The notes under the pieces were generated by a model. It made no database searches. It was not told where the DNA came from and was given only the letters and a program-made list of their open reading frames with translations. Made by a program: the position numbers and the translations under genes. Source: Enterobacterales bacterium (lineage in GTDB: Bacteria > Pseudomonadota > Gammaproteobacteria > Enterobacterales > Succinivibrionaceae). Taken from it: a stretch of DNA of 15,382 nt. Shown one piece after another: positions 6,056 to 14,231 of this stretch. The stretch is from positions 1 to 15,382 of the forward strand of contig CAAGDP010000192.1 in assembly GCA_900768635.1 (NCBI GenBank), read 5' to 3'. Every line of letters starts with the position of its first letter. Position 1 is the stretch's first letter.

Positions 6056-9000
6056 ATGAACCAGCAGTCTGCAACCGCAAATGCCGGAATATTTATCGGC
6101 CTTGATATTGGATCAACGACTGTCAAAGCCGTAGCCATCAATCAGGAAGAGCAGATAATCTTCAGCAGATACCGGCGTCATTTTTCCAGAGTACGGGAAA
6201 TTTCTGCGGATTTGATTGCGGAACTGATTAAAGAGATTAAACCGGTTCGGGCTACTGTCGGTCTTACCGGCTCCGGAGCTCTTTCCCTGGCCAAAGATAC
6301 TGGCATTCCGTTTTTCCAGGAGGTTATTGCCTGCAACAAGGTTATTTCACTTCGTTATCCTGACGCCAATGCAGTAGTGGAACTTGGGGGCGAAGATGCC
6401 AAGCTGACTTTTCTGGGATCCAATATCGATCAGAGAATGAATGAAACCTGCGCCGGGGGAACAGGCGCATTTATTGATCAGATGGCAGCTTTTTTGCGTA
6501 CTGATGCCATAGGTCTTAATGATCTGGCTCTTAAGCATAAAGTGATTTATCCCATAGCATCCCGGTGCGGTGTATTTGCCAAAACCGATATTATGCCTCT
6601 TATTAACGATGGATGCGCCCGGGAGGATATTGCAGCTTCCATATTTCAGGCAGTGGTAAATCAGACTATCAGCGGACTTGCCCGGGATCGAACCATAGAA
6701 GGTAAAGTAGTCTTTTTGGGAGGACCTTTATTCTTTCTCAGTGCTCTCCGGGAACGTTTTACCGCCACCCTGAAAAAACTTTCTGATCCGGTTTTTCCTG
6801 ATGACGGCCAGTATTTTGTGGCATTAGGTGCCGCCATACTCCTGAGGAACAGCGATCCCCGGATTATTAATCTTCACGAACTTATATCATCACTGCGCCA
6901 GAAAAGTAATGATGACGGCATTTCTAGACTGCCTCCGCTTTTTACCGAGCCGTCCCAGTACCAGGACTTTGTAGCCAGACATCGAACTTCCAGTGTCAAA
7001 CGGCGTCTTCTGGCAACAGCCTCCGGCAACGCCTGGCTAGGAATTGACAGCGGATCTACCACTATTAAGGCCTGCCTTATTAACGACAGCGGGGAAATTC
7101 TTTATGAATCCTACGGTCCCAACCGGGGCAATCCTCTTCAGGCTGCCATCAGTATTCTCCGGGAGATTCTGGAAACCAAACCGGATAATCTCACAATAGC
7201 CGGCGCCACTGCCACCGGTTACGGCAGTGCCCTGCTTACCGCAGCATTACATCTTGATCATGATGAAGTTGAAACAGTAGCTCACTACACTGCCGCCAGA
7301 TTTTTTGATCCTCAGGTATCATTTATTATTGATATCGGTGGTCAGGATATTAAATGTCTTTATATAAAGAACGGAGCTATCCAGCGTATTCAGCTTAATG
7401 AGGCCTGCTCCGCCGGATGCGGATCCTTTATCGAAAACTTTGCCCAGTCTCTTAACATTCCTCTTTCCGAATTTATCCAGAAGGCTCTTTTTGCCAAAGC
7501 ACCGGTAGATCTGGGAACAAGATGTACCGTCTTTATGAATTCCAAGGTTAAGGAAGCACAGAAGGAAGGTGCTGATGTGGCGGATATTGCTGCCGGACTT
7601 TCCTATTCGGTGATCCGCAATGCCTGTTACAAGGTCATGAAACTTACCAGTCTGGACATTCTAGGAACACATGTAGTAGCTCAGGGTGGAGCATTCTTTA
7701 ATGATACATTGTTAAGAGTTCTGGAAACACAACTAGGAATTCCGGTAACCCGTCCGGAAATTGCCGGACTTATGGGAGCTTTCGGCTCAGCTCTTATAGC
7801 CAGAGATCGGTCGGCTGAAAAAGGTAAATCCGGAATTTTGAATCTGGAAGAGCTGAATGCCTTTACCATTAAAACCACCTCCACCAGATGCGGACGGTGC
7901 AGTAACGCCTGTATGCTCACCATTTCCCGATTTGCCGATCACAAACGATTCATAACTGGAAACCGCTGTGAAAAAGGCGGAGATCATCGCCAGCCTTCTG
8001 CACTTAATCTTTTCAGCTTCCGCATGAAAAGACTTTTTGACGACTACCAGCCACTTAATGAAGAAGATGCACCACGGGGAATTGTCGGTATACCGCGGGC
8101 TCTTAATATTTTTGAGGATTATCCTCTCTGGTTTACCATTCTCACCAATCTGGGATTCAGGGTTGTTCTTTCTGATCCTTCCAGCAAGGATATGTATTAT
8201 GAGGGCTACGATTCAATTCCATCCCAAACCGTATGCTACCCTGCCAAATTAGCTCATGGTCATGTGGTATCCCTTATCAAAAAAGGGATAAAAACGATCT
8301 TTATGCCTTGCATATCCCATGAAAAACTTGAAGAAGGATCCAGTGCCGGTGATTTTAACTGTCCGGTAGTGGCAGGATACCCGGAATTACTTGCCAGAAA
8401 CATCAGTCTTATTCAGGAGTTCGGAGTTAATTTTGTTTATGATTTTCTGCCGCTGGATCGGGAATATCTCCCGCAGCGACTGCGGAAACTTAAACTTTTT
8501 AAAAATATTCCTTTCCAGGAAATAGAACGGGCGGTAAGTGCGGGATTTGCGGAGCTGGAGGCATTCCGGGCAGATATCCGCCAGGCAGGAGAACAGGCTC
8601 TGGAAGATCTGCAGGCTACCGGACATCTGGGTATTATTCTGGCAGGTCATCCTTATCATATCGATCCTGAGGTGCACCACGGTATTGCGGATCTTATAGC
8701 TTCCACCGGCACCTGTGTTCTTACCGCAGACAGTATCTCCCATCTTACTGACGATCCGGAGAAATTACGTATTGTCAACCAGTGGGCTTACCATTCTCGC
8801 CTGTTCCGAGCCGGAGAAATTACCTCCCGGTTTAAAAATAATCTGGCGGTTCTGCAACTGGTATCCTTTGGTTGCGGGCTGGATGCCATAACCTCTGATC
8901 AGCTAGAAGAAATTCAGGATATTAACGGCCGACTGTATGCTCAAATCAAAATTGACGAAGGCATGAATCTGGGACCGGCCAAAATCCGCATCCGCTCGCT

Positions 9001-10282
9001 TATTGCCTCCATGCAGGAAAGGATCCGCAAACAGACGTCAGTACCGTCTGCAGAGCACTGGGAAATTCCGCTGTTCACAGAGGATATGAAAAAGACCCAT
9101 ACCCTAATTGTTCCCCAGATGTCACCAATTCACTTCCAGTTTATAGAAACAGTCTTTCAGGCGGAAGGGTATAAAATCAAACTCCTGCCGGAGCTGACAC
9201 AAAACGCGGTGGAGCTGGGTATTAGATATGTAAATAATGATGCCTGTTTTCCGGCTATTGCAGTAATCGGTCAGTTGCTAGAAGCTTTAAAGAGCAGTGA
9301 TCTGGATCTTAAACATGTTGCACTTCTTATCACTCAGACCGGCGGTGGCTGTCGTGCAACCAACTATGTGGGATTTCTCCGTAAGGCACTGCGGGATTCC
9401 GGATTAAACCATATTCCGGTGATTCCGATTTCCACTAATGTGGATCCTTACAGTCCCGGTTTCAAATTATCTAAAAGTATGGTCAAAAGAATAATGATGG
9501 GTATGCAGTATGCTGATATGCTGATGCGCATGATAAATCGCATGGAACCATATGAAAAGATTAAGGGATCTACCAAAACTCTTGCTGAAAAATGGGCTGA
9601 CAGGATCAAGGCCAATCTGCAGTCAGGCAGTATCCTTAAATTCCAGTATAACGTCTGGAGAATGATCAGAGATTTTGATCACATTGAGCTTGCGACCGAG
9701 GAACGTCGCCCCCGGGTGGGAATAGTGGGGGAAATTCTCCTGAAATACCATAATGATGCCAACCATAATGTGGCAAAGCTTATTGAAGAGGAAGGATGCG
9801 AGGTGGTATCCACAGACATGCTGGGCTTCTTCCTGTACTGTATGTATGACCACATTTTCAACTACAAACATCTTAACGGCAACCGCAAAAACTACCGTAT
9901 TGCCCGGTTTGCCATTAAATTTGTGGAATTCACTACTCTGGCTCAGCGTTTTTTCCTGAAGCACAGTAAACATTTTACAGCTCCGGCCAAACTTAAAAAG
10001 CTGCGCAAGGGAGTTAAAAGTCTGGTATCTCTCGGTCACCAGTCCGGAGAAGGATGGATGCTGGTGGCAGAAATGGTTCATATGTTAGAACATGGCACCA
10101 ATAATATTTTATGTATTCAGCCGTTTGGCTGTCTGCCAAATCATATAACCGGCAAAGGTATGATCAAGACATTGCGTCAGAAATACCCTGATGCCAATAT
10201 TATTGCCCTTGATTATGATCCCGGAACAAGTGAAACCAACCAGATTAATCGCATTAAGCTTATGCTTAACTCGGCAAAATAA
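6056..10282 (+). CDS. Tandem BadF/HgdC-type ATPase fused to 2-hydroxyacyl-CoA dehydratase-like (DUF2229) domains
   Basis: This 1408-aa protein belongs to the large activase-dehydratase family related to the 2-hydroxyglutaryl-CoA dehydratase activator HgdC and E. coli YjiL/YjiM. Domain 1 (about 10-270) has phosphate loop GLDIGSTTVKA, second loop ELGGEDAK and cluster cysteines C132 (TCAGGTGAF) and C171 (SRCGVFAKT). Domain 2 (about 325-585) repeats this with GIDSGSTTIKA, DIGGQDIK, C451 (CSAGCGSF) and C490 (TRCTVFMNS). A linker cluster follows: C612, C615, C619, C638. The rest resembles dehydratase D-component halves: one around C727 (TVCYPAK), C752, C769 and C940 (SFGCGLD), another around C1064 (NDACFPA), C1099 (GGGCRATNY) and C1359 (PFGCLPNH). 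By family, ATP hydrolysis would drive low-potential electron transfer from the activase [4Fe-4S] cluster to a second cluster; the substrate is unknown. It is cytosolic with no signal peptide. GAGG at 6042-6045 precedes the ATG by 10 nt. It is convergent with dusA. Confidence 0.88.
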   Translation: MNQQSATANAGIFIGLDIGSTTVKAVAINQEEQIIFSRYRRHFSRVREISADLIAELIKEIKPVRATVGLTGSGALSLAKDTGIPFFQEVIACNKVISLRYPDANAVVELGGEDAKLTFLGSNIDQRMNETCAGGTGAFIDQMAAFLRTDAIGLNDLALKHKVIYPIASRCGVFAKTDIMPLINDGCAREDIAASIFQAVVNQTISGLARDRTIEGKVVFLGGPLFFLSALRERFTATLKKLSDPVFPDDGQYFVALGAAILLRNSDPRIINLHELISSLRQKSNDDGISRLPPLFTEPSQYQDFVARHRTSSVKRRLLATASGNAWLGIDSGSTTIKACLINDSGEILYESYGPNRGNPLQAAISILREILETKPDNLTIAGATATGYGSALLTAALHLDHDEVETVAHYTAARFFDPQVSFIIDIGGQDIKCLYIKNGAIQRIQLNEACSAGCGSFIENFAQSLNIPLSEFIQKALFAKAPVDLGTRCTVFMNSKVKEAQKEGADVADIAAGLSYSVIRNACYKVMKLTSLDILGTHVVAQGGAFFNDTLLRVLETQLGIPVTRPEIAGLMGAFGSALIARDRSAEKGKSGILNLEELNAFTIKTTSTRCGRCSNACMLTISRFADHKRFITGNRCEKGGDHRQPSALNLFSFRMKRLFDDYQPLNEEDAPRGIVGIPRALNIFEDYPLWFTILTNLGFRVVLSDPSSKDMYYEGYDSIPSQTVCYPAKLAHGHVVSLIKKGIKTIFMPCISHEKLEEGSSAGDFNCPVVAGYPELLARNISLIQEFGVNFVYDFLPLDREYLPQRLRKLKLFKNIPFQEIERAVSAGFAELEAFRADIRQAGEQALEDLQATGHLGIILAGHPYHIDPEVHHGIADLIASTGTCVLTADSISHLTDDPEKLRIVNQWAYHSRLFRAGEITSRFKNNLAVLQLVSFGCGLDAITSDQLEEIQDINGRLYAQIKIDEGMNLGPAKIRIRSLIASMQERIRKQTSVPSAEHWEIPLFTEDMKKTHTLIVPQMSPIHFQFIETVFQAEGYKIKLLPELTQNAVELGIRYVNNDACFPAIAVIGQLLEALKSSDLDLKHVALLITQTGGGCRATNYVGFLRKALRDSGLNHIPVIPISTNVDPYSPGFKLSKSMVKRIMMGMQYADMLMRMINRMEPYEKIKGSTKTLAEKWADRIKANLQSGSILKFQYNVWRMIRDFDHIELATEERRPRVGIVGEILLKYHNDANHNVAKLIEEEGCEVVSTDMLGFFLYCMYDHIFNYKHLNGNRKNYRIARFAIKFVEFTTLAQRFFLKHSKHFTAPAKLKKLRKGVKSLVSLGHQSGEGWMLVAEMVHMLEHGTNNILCIQPFGCLPNHITGKGMIKTLRQKYPDANIIALDYDPGTSETNQINRIKLMLNSAK

Positions 10283-10300
10283 TAAGGATCCGGTTCATCA

Positions 10301-10317
10301 GCAGATCACCGATCTGC
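10301..10317. other. Perfect hairpin in the convergent junction with dusA
   Basis: GCAGATC-ACC-GATCTGC forms a 7-bp perfect stem only 18 bp after the archerase stop and includes the dusA stop codon (10306-10308). On the plus strand it is followed by ATCTTT, on the minus strand by no T-run, so it is at best a weak terminator for the plus-strand gene. The intergenic distance is only 23 bp. Confidence 0.4.
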
Positions 10318-11346
10318 ATCTTTACCGAAGTTCCTGATCCACTGCTCTTCTGTTTCCTGCTGCCGGATCCCGGCATCCAACACACTGTTCCAGGCTTTAC
10401 GTAACACTTCCGTTCCGGCACCGGGACGGATAGCTTCCTGACTTAAAATTCTTCTGAAAGTTCTTGCGCCCGGGAGTCCGGTATACAGATCCAGAATATG
10501 TCTGGTCAGATAACTCAGACGGCCACCCTGTTTAAGGAGCTGTTCAGCATAAATAATAAGTTTTTCCATAACTTCATCCCGAGTTATTTCCGGTGAGGTT
10601 TCATCTCCGAAAATTTCTCTGTCAATACGGGAAAGGAGAAATGGATTTTGGTAAACAGCCCGGCCCAGCATCACTCCGTCAGTATGCTTTAAATGCTCCC
10701 GAACTTCATCCAAACTAGTAATACCGCCATTAATGGAAATAAAGAGATGAGGAAAATCCTTTTTGATTTGATAAACCCGGGGATAATCAAGGGGAGGAAT
10801 ATCCCGGTTTTCCCGGGGAGATAAACCGCTAAGCCAGGCTTTACGGGCATGAATAATAAAATGATCACAGCCGGCAGCTGACACCCTGGATATGAAATTA
10901 CAGAGAAACTCATAGGAATCCAGATTGTCTATCCCGATTCGACATTTTACTGTCACCGGTACAGAAGAAACATCTGCCATAGCCTGAAAACAATCCGCCA
11001 CCAAATCTGCATTGGCCATTAAAGATGCACCAAATCCTCCGTTTTGAACCCGATCTGAAGGGCATCCCACGTTAAGATTAATTTCATTATAGCCATAGTG
11101 TTGCGCCTTTGCTGCGCATTTAGCCAAATCACCGGGAACACTTCCTCCCAGCTGGAGAGCTACAGGATTTTCACCTTCGTTATATTCAAGATAATCTCTG
11201 GTACTGAATAACACTGCCCCTGTAGTAACCATTTCTGTGTACAACAGAGATTTTTTAGTCAAAAGACGCCAGAAATAACGACAATGGCGATCGGTCCAGT
11301 CTAGCATAGGTGCGGTGGAAAAAAGATTTGCTTCATATCTGCTCAT
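10306..11346 (-). CDS. dusA: tRNA-dihydrouridine(20/20a) synthase DusA
   Basis: A flavoenzyme that reduces uridine to dihydrouridine at positions 20/20a of the tRNA D-loop, using FMN and NADPH. At 346 aa it has the expected length and closely resembles E. coli DusA. The N-terminal TAPMLDWTDRHCR block forms the FMN site, NLNVGCPSDRVQNG carries the catalytic cysteine C95, and IIHARKAWLSGLSP holds further active-site residues. The 'SINGGI' and 'GVMLGRAVYQNP' segments complete the TIM-barrel phosphate-binding end. The C-terminal helical domain is intact. The start at 11346 gives an N-terminus slightly shorter than E. coli's and is preceded by a partial GGGA ribosome site. The gene stands alone, convergent to the large archerase gene, with a structured gap upstream that may contain an attenuator-like hairpin. 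Confidence 0.95.
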   Translation of the reverse strand: MSRYEANLFSTAPMLDWTDRHCRYFWRLLTKKSLLYTEMVTTGAVLFSTRDYLEYNEGENPVALQLGGSVPGDLAKCAAKAQHYGYNEINLNVGCPSDRVQNGGFGASLMANADLVADCFQAMADVSSVPVTVKCRIGIDNLDSYEFLCNFISRVSAAGCDHFIIHARKAWLSGLSPRENRDIPPLDYPRVYQIKKDFPHLFISINGGITSLDEVREHLKHTDGVMLGRAVYQNPFLLSRIDREIFGDETSPEITRDEVMEKLIIYAEQLLKQGGRLSYLTRHILDLYTGLPGARTFRRILSQEAIRPGAGTEVLRKAWNSVLDAGIRQQETEEQWIRNFGKDADR

Positions 11347-11371
11347 AAACGATTCCCGAATTTTTCGCAGA

Positions 11372-11399
11372 ATTTAACAGAACCGAAAAAAAATAGCAA
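11372..11399 (-). promoter_or_regulatory. Candidate dusA promoter
   Basis: On the minus strand, TTGCTA (11399-11394) and TTAAAT (11377-11372) are separated by 16 bp, upstream of dusA, giving a leader of roughly 20 nt. Neither box is consensus. The -35 box overlaps the 3' arm of the hairpin/T-run listed separately, so the two interpretations compete. Confidence 0.3.
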
Positions 11400-11427
11400 T
11401 GAAAGAGGTGCTGGATGAATGCTATTT
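11386..11427 (-). terminator. Terminator-like hairpin with U8 tract upstream of dusA
   Basis: Read on the minus strand, AAATAGCA (11427-11420) pairs perfectly with TGCTATTT (11398-11391) around a 21-nt loop, and the T-run continues to 11386, eight T in all. The stem is A+T-rich and the loop long, so strength is doubtful. It lies 40 bp upstream of dusA and could attenuate a longer dusA transcript or end an unannotated minus-strand RNA from the gap. Confidence 0.35.
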
Positions 11428-11856
11428 CCGGGTACTGTATCACCCGGTCTCTGTTACAGAGATTTTGAACCTTGAGATTATTCCTGCACCCAAACCGTAA
11501 AAGCCTTACAGAACCGGACTTTCAGGACGAGAGATCCGGTGTTGCTGATCATAATGTGATGAAAAACATCAACTCACTGAAAAATTTGTGTGCCAGAGTT
11601 TACATACACAGATGGAAGTGTCTTTCAGATACCGGATAATGATGTACAGAATATCCCGATGATTAAGGTCGATCATACTAATCGACCAGTCGGTACAGAT
11701 CTGGAATATCTGATATCTCTTCCGGGAATCTCCTACCAGAATATAACCGGATAATGGCGACAGTCCTGTTTAGCATCACAATCAGAGAAAATATTTCTCT
11801 ACACCAGAAAGGAGCAAACACCATAGTGCCAAACAAAATTCACCGGTATGGAAATG

Positions 11857-11885
11857 ATAACATTTTCAGTCAATTACATTATAAT
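11857..11885 (+). promoter_or_regulatory. Candidate promoter of the S8 protease gene
   Basis: ATAACA (11857-11862), 17 bp, TATAAT (11880-11885): a perfect -10 with a four-of-six -35 at ideal spacing. It would give a leader of about 230 nt before the start at 12120, including the TGCTGA-N7-TCAGCA hairpin at 11919-11937. Confidence 0.4.
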
Positions 11886-12119
11886 CTGCAGTATGAACAG
11901 TCCTGCTTAATATCTCAATGCTGATGATTTGTCAGCAGCATGGATGCTTAATTATTACCGTGCCTTTCTGAGGAGAAGATGATCAGGTGTTCCAATTAGA
12001 AAAGAGAATCCCTGCAAAACCATAAATTATGACAAGTAACTTGCAGAGCAGGATAATAACCTGTTCCGAAATACACTGTTCTTCATCAATGCGGACTGAT
12101 TGCGCTACCCGGACATTCT

Positions 12120-14159
12120 ATGAAACATAAACTGATCCTGCTCCTTACGGTTATTTTTCTCTCTTCCTGTACCGGTCCTCAAATCACCTCAGACTGGGGA
12201 GATATCAGGATGCAGAATGACGGAGATGTCTGGATGGATCTCCCTTATACTCTCCGGATCTCCAATGCACTGCAAATCAGCTGTCAAAACGGTATCCTGA
12301 CTCAGGGGAATAAACCTAATGAGATGCATTACCGTTACCATCAGCATCTTCTTCAGCAACGTACCTTTGATCTGCCCCTGAAGGATACCTGTCACTTCCT
12401 CACCTCCTCCGGAAAATCTTTCACCAGAATAATCCGCATCCCGGAAGCTGATCCTCTGCAACCTTCCGGCTGGCATATGATAAATAACGGTCAGAGTATT
12501 TTTGGTACTTCCCTGCCCAATCTGTCAGGTCTAGATCTTAATGTACCCGCGGCATGGAAGCAGAAAACCTCCGAAGGCAGGAACATTATCGGAACCGGTG
12601 TTGTAGTTGCTGTTCTGGACGGACCGGCAGATATTGAACATGAAGATTTAAAAGATCAAATCTACCCGGTTCCGGAAAATATTCTTCCGGAATGGATTAA
12701 CCGGCAGGTAAGTCTCACGCAACTTAAAAATTCCCAGAGCAGCGAAGCCCACGGCACTGAAACTGCCGGCATTATTGCAGCGTCCGGTCTTAACGGCAAG
12801 GGTTTACGGGGCATTGCCTGGGGTAGCACCTTTTATACTGTAAATCTTCTTAAAATGCAGGAATTTATGGGAAACAAGGCATTATCAACCGCTCTTCAGG
12901 GAGTGCTGGCGGTTAAGGAAACTCAGGTAGTAAACATCAGTCTGGGCAGCAGTTTTTACGGTACTGATAATGAGGGTGAAGCAGAGCTTGCCAAACTGTA
13001 TCGCAACCATATTCCGGTGATCCATGCATCAGGGAATGAATATCGTACCACCACCGCAGGCAGGATTAGACTTGACGATTCCTGTCTGCACAATCATCAG
13101 GACTGCCAGTCATCACTTACCGACAGCCTTTCCCGTTCCCGCTATGCAGTTCAAGTAGGATCAGTTAACGCCCAGGGACTGAAATCATCCTATTCCTCCA
13201 CCAGAGCCAATATGTGGATCAGTGCACTGGGAGGAGAAGCCGGCTATGATGGCAGCTCTTCAGACTCAGCTGGGATCCCTGCTCCCTATTCCCATTATTC
13301 CTGCAGTATGCATCCTTATGATCCAGACGGGAAACAATCTCCCTGGCGCAATTTCGGAGATATTACCTGTCGTTATACTGCAAAAATGAAAGGGACTTCA
13401 GCAGCTGCCGCGGAAATTACCGGCATAACTGCATTACTTAAACAAATCGATAAATCCTTTACGGTACCACAAATCAAATACCTTCTGGCTCAGGGAGCAA
13501 AATCCGATCTTCAGTTACCCTCCCTCCGGAGCACTTCTGCCGCTTTGAATAATGATTTATACGAAGAAGGCTGGTTAACCAATGGAGCCGGACTGCGGTT
13601 CAGTAACAGTTTCGGATTTGGACTGGCTGATGCCGGCAGAAGTGTTCAGCTGGCTTTAACCTGCAGTAAGGATGTTCGTTGTCACCGGCGCAGACATCTT
13701 CCGGAAATGATGGTTAAATCATCACCCCGGTCCTGTCGTTATACAGCATCTTCTGAGATTCAGTGTATATTTTCTGATGATAAGGTAAGAGCGTTTGAAA
13801 TTGAGGATGTGGTTATATCTTTTGGAAAACTCCTGCCAGATTTATCTTCCCGGGAATTCAGAGATTTCGATCATCTTATTGAGGAAACCGTCCCTTTCTA
13901 CACTCCCTTATCCATTGAGCTGACCGGATCTTCCGGTACGGTAAGTATTATAAAATCCGCCGGATCCGCCTGGATGCCTCTCAGCTTTCTGGGAAACCAG
14001 CATCATCCGACTATGAACATGTCCTCCTCGGCTTTTTATCTTGAAAGAAGTTCCGGATCAGCAGGATGGTCCCTTACCGTAAAAAACATTCCTCCGGGAA
14101 CGGACATTCAGGATTTTCAGCAGGATCTGTCCCTGAGGATCTACGGATATCCTCTCTGA
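12120..14159 (+). CDS. Kexin-like S8 serine protease lipoprotein with C-terminal P-like domain
   Basis: A 679-aa predicted secreted, lipid-anchored subtilisin-fold protease. The signal peptide ends in lipobox LSSC with the acylated cysteine at residue 17. A short N-terminal region leads into the kexin-type entry 'GWHMINNGQS ... LDLNVPAAW'. The catalytic set is complete: D167 in VVVAVLDGPAD, H211 in AHGTETAGIIA, oxyanion N306 in IHASGNEY and nucleophile S427 in MKGTSAAAAE. The domain closes with GFGLADAGRSVQLA near residue 500. The C-terminal part (about 545-679) looks like a divergent P/Homo B domain: a 'P-L-x-I-E-L-T-G-S-S-G-T' strand, then GWSLTVKN and a terminal LSLRIYGYP strand. Several paired cysteines suggest disulfides. 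The ribosome site is weak (only CCGGA upstream), so the start rests on the signal peptide. The gene stands alone, with a 773-bp structured gap upstream. Substrate unknown. Confidence 0.88.
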   Translation: MKHKLILLLTVIFLSSCTGPQITSDWGDIRMQNDGDVWMDLPYTLRISNALQISCQNGILTQGNKPNEMHYRYHQHLLQQRTFDLPLKDTCHFLTSSGKSFTRIIRIPEADPLQPSGWHMINNGQSIFGTSLPNLSGLDLNVPAAWKQKTSEGRNIIGTGVVVAVLDGPADIEHEDLKDQIYPVPENILPEWINRQVSLTQLKNSQSSEAHGTETAGIIAASGLNGKGLRGIAWGSTFYTVNLLKMQEFMGNKALSTALQGVLAVKETQVVNISLGSSFYGTDNEGEAELAKLYRNHIPVIHASGNEYRTTTAGRIRLDDSCLHNHQDCQSSLTDSLSRSRYAVQVGSVNAQGLKSSYSSTRANMWISALGGEAGYDGSSSDSAGIPAPYSHYSCSMHPYDPDGKQSPWRNFGDITCRYTAKMKGTSAAAAEITGITALLKQIDKSFTVPQIKYLLAQGAKSDLQLPSLRSTSAALNNDLYEEGWLTNGAGLRFSNSFGFGLADAGRSVQLALTCSKDVRCHRRRHLPEMMVKSSPRSCRYTASSEIQCIFSDDKVRAFEIEDVVISFGKLLPDLSSREFRDFDHLIEETVPFYTPLSIELTGSSGTVSIIKSAGSAWMPLSFLGNQHHPTMNMSSSAFYLERSSGSAGWSLTVKNIPPGTDIQDFQQDLSLRIYGYPL

Positions 14160-14160
14160 G

Positions 14161-14202
14161 GCAAAAAGAAAGACCTCCACTTTTACTAAAAGAGGAAGTC
14201 TT
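14161..14202 (-). terminator. Intrinsic terminator of the small membrane-protein gene
   Basis: A long stem pairs AAGAC/TCC/CTTTT (14170-14184) with AAAAG/GGA/GTCTT (14188-14202), 13 pairs and two mismatches around an ACT loop. On the minus strand it is followed by TCTTTTTGC (14169-14161), a good U-tract. On the plus strand no T-run follows, so it mainly serves the minus-strand gene ending at 14232, though its stem lies just after the protease stop. Confidence 0.75.
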
Positions 14203-14231
14203 AACTGACAATGGATAATCAGATCAATCCA

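Larger units (their letters stand above)
11347..12119. other. 773-bp intergenic region rich in hairpins, no convincing gene
   Basis: All three plus-strand frames are broken by stops and no minus-strand frame is long. Perfect inverted repeats seen are: 11391-11398/11420-11427 (8 bp), 11428-11433/11442-11447 (CCGGGT/ACCCGG), 11448-11453/11457-11462 (TCTCTG/CAGAGA), 11557-11561/11567-11571, 11667-11673/11681-11687 (GGTCGAT/ATCGACC), 11784-11790/11794-11800 and 11919-11924/11932-11937. A near-perfect one spans 11513-11540. A direct repeat of ACCGGATAATG is at 11631 and 11746. The region also holds the dusA upstream signals and a candidate promoter for the protease. It could encode small RNAs or be a decayed gene; neither is proven. 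Confidence 0.5.

Noticed and set aside
9623..10081. 152-codon minus-strand open frame inside the archerase gene
   Set aside because: It lies antisense to well-conserved coding sequence, has no recognisable domain and no ribosome site I could support.
11400..12119. CsrB-like RNA (many GGA motifs)
   Set aside because: About 15 GGA in 720 bases is near chance (about 11 expected), far below the density of CsrB/CsrC.
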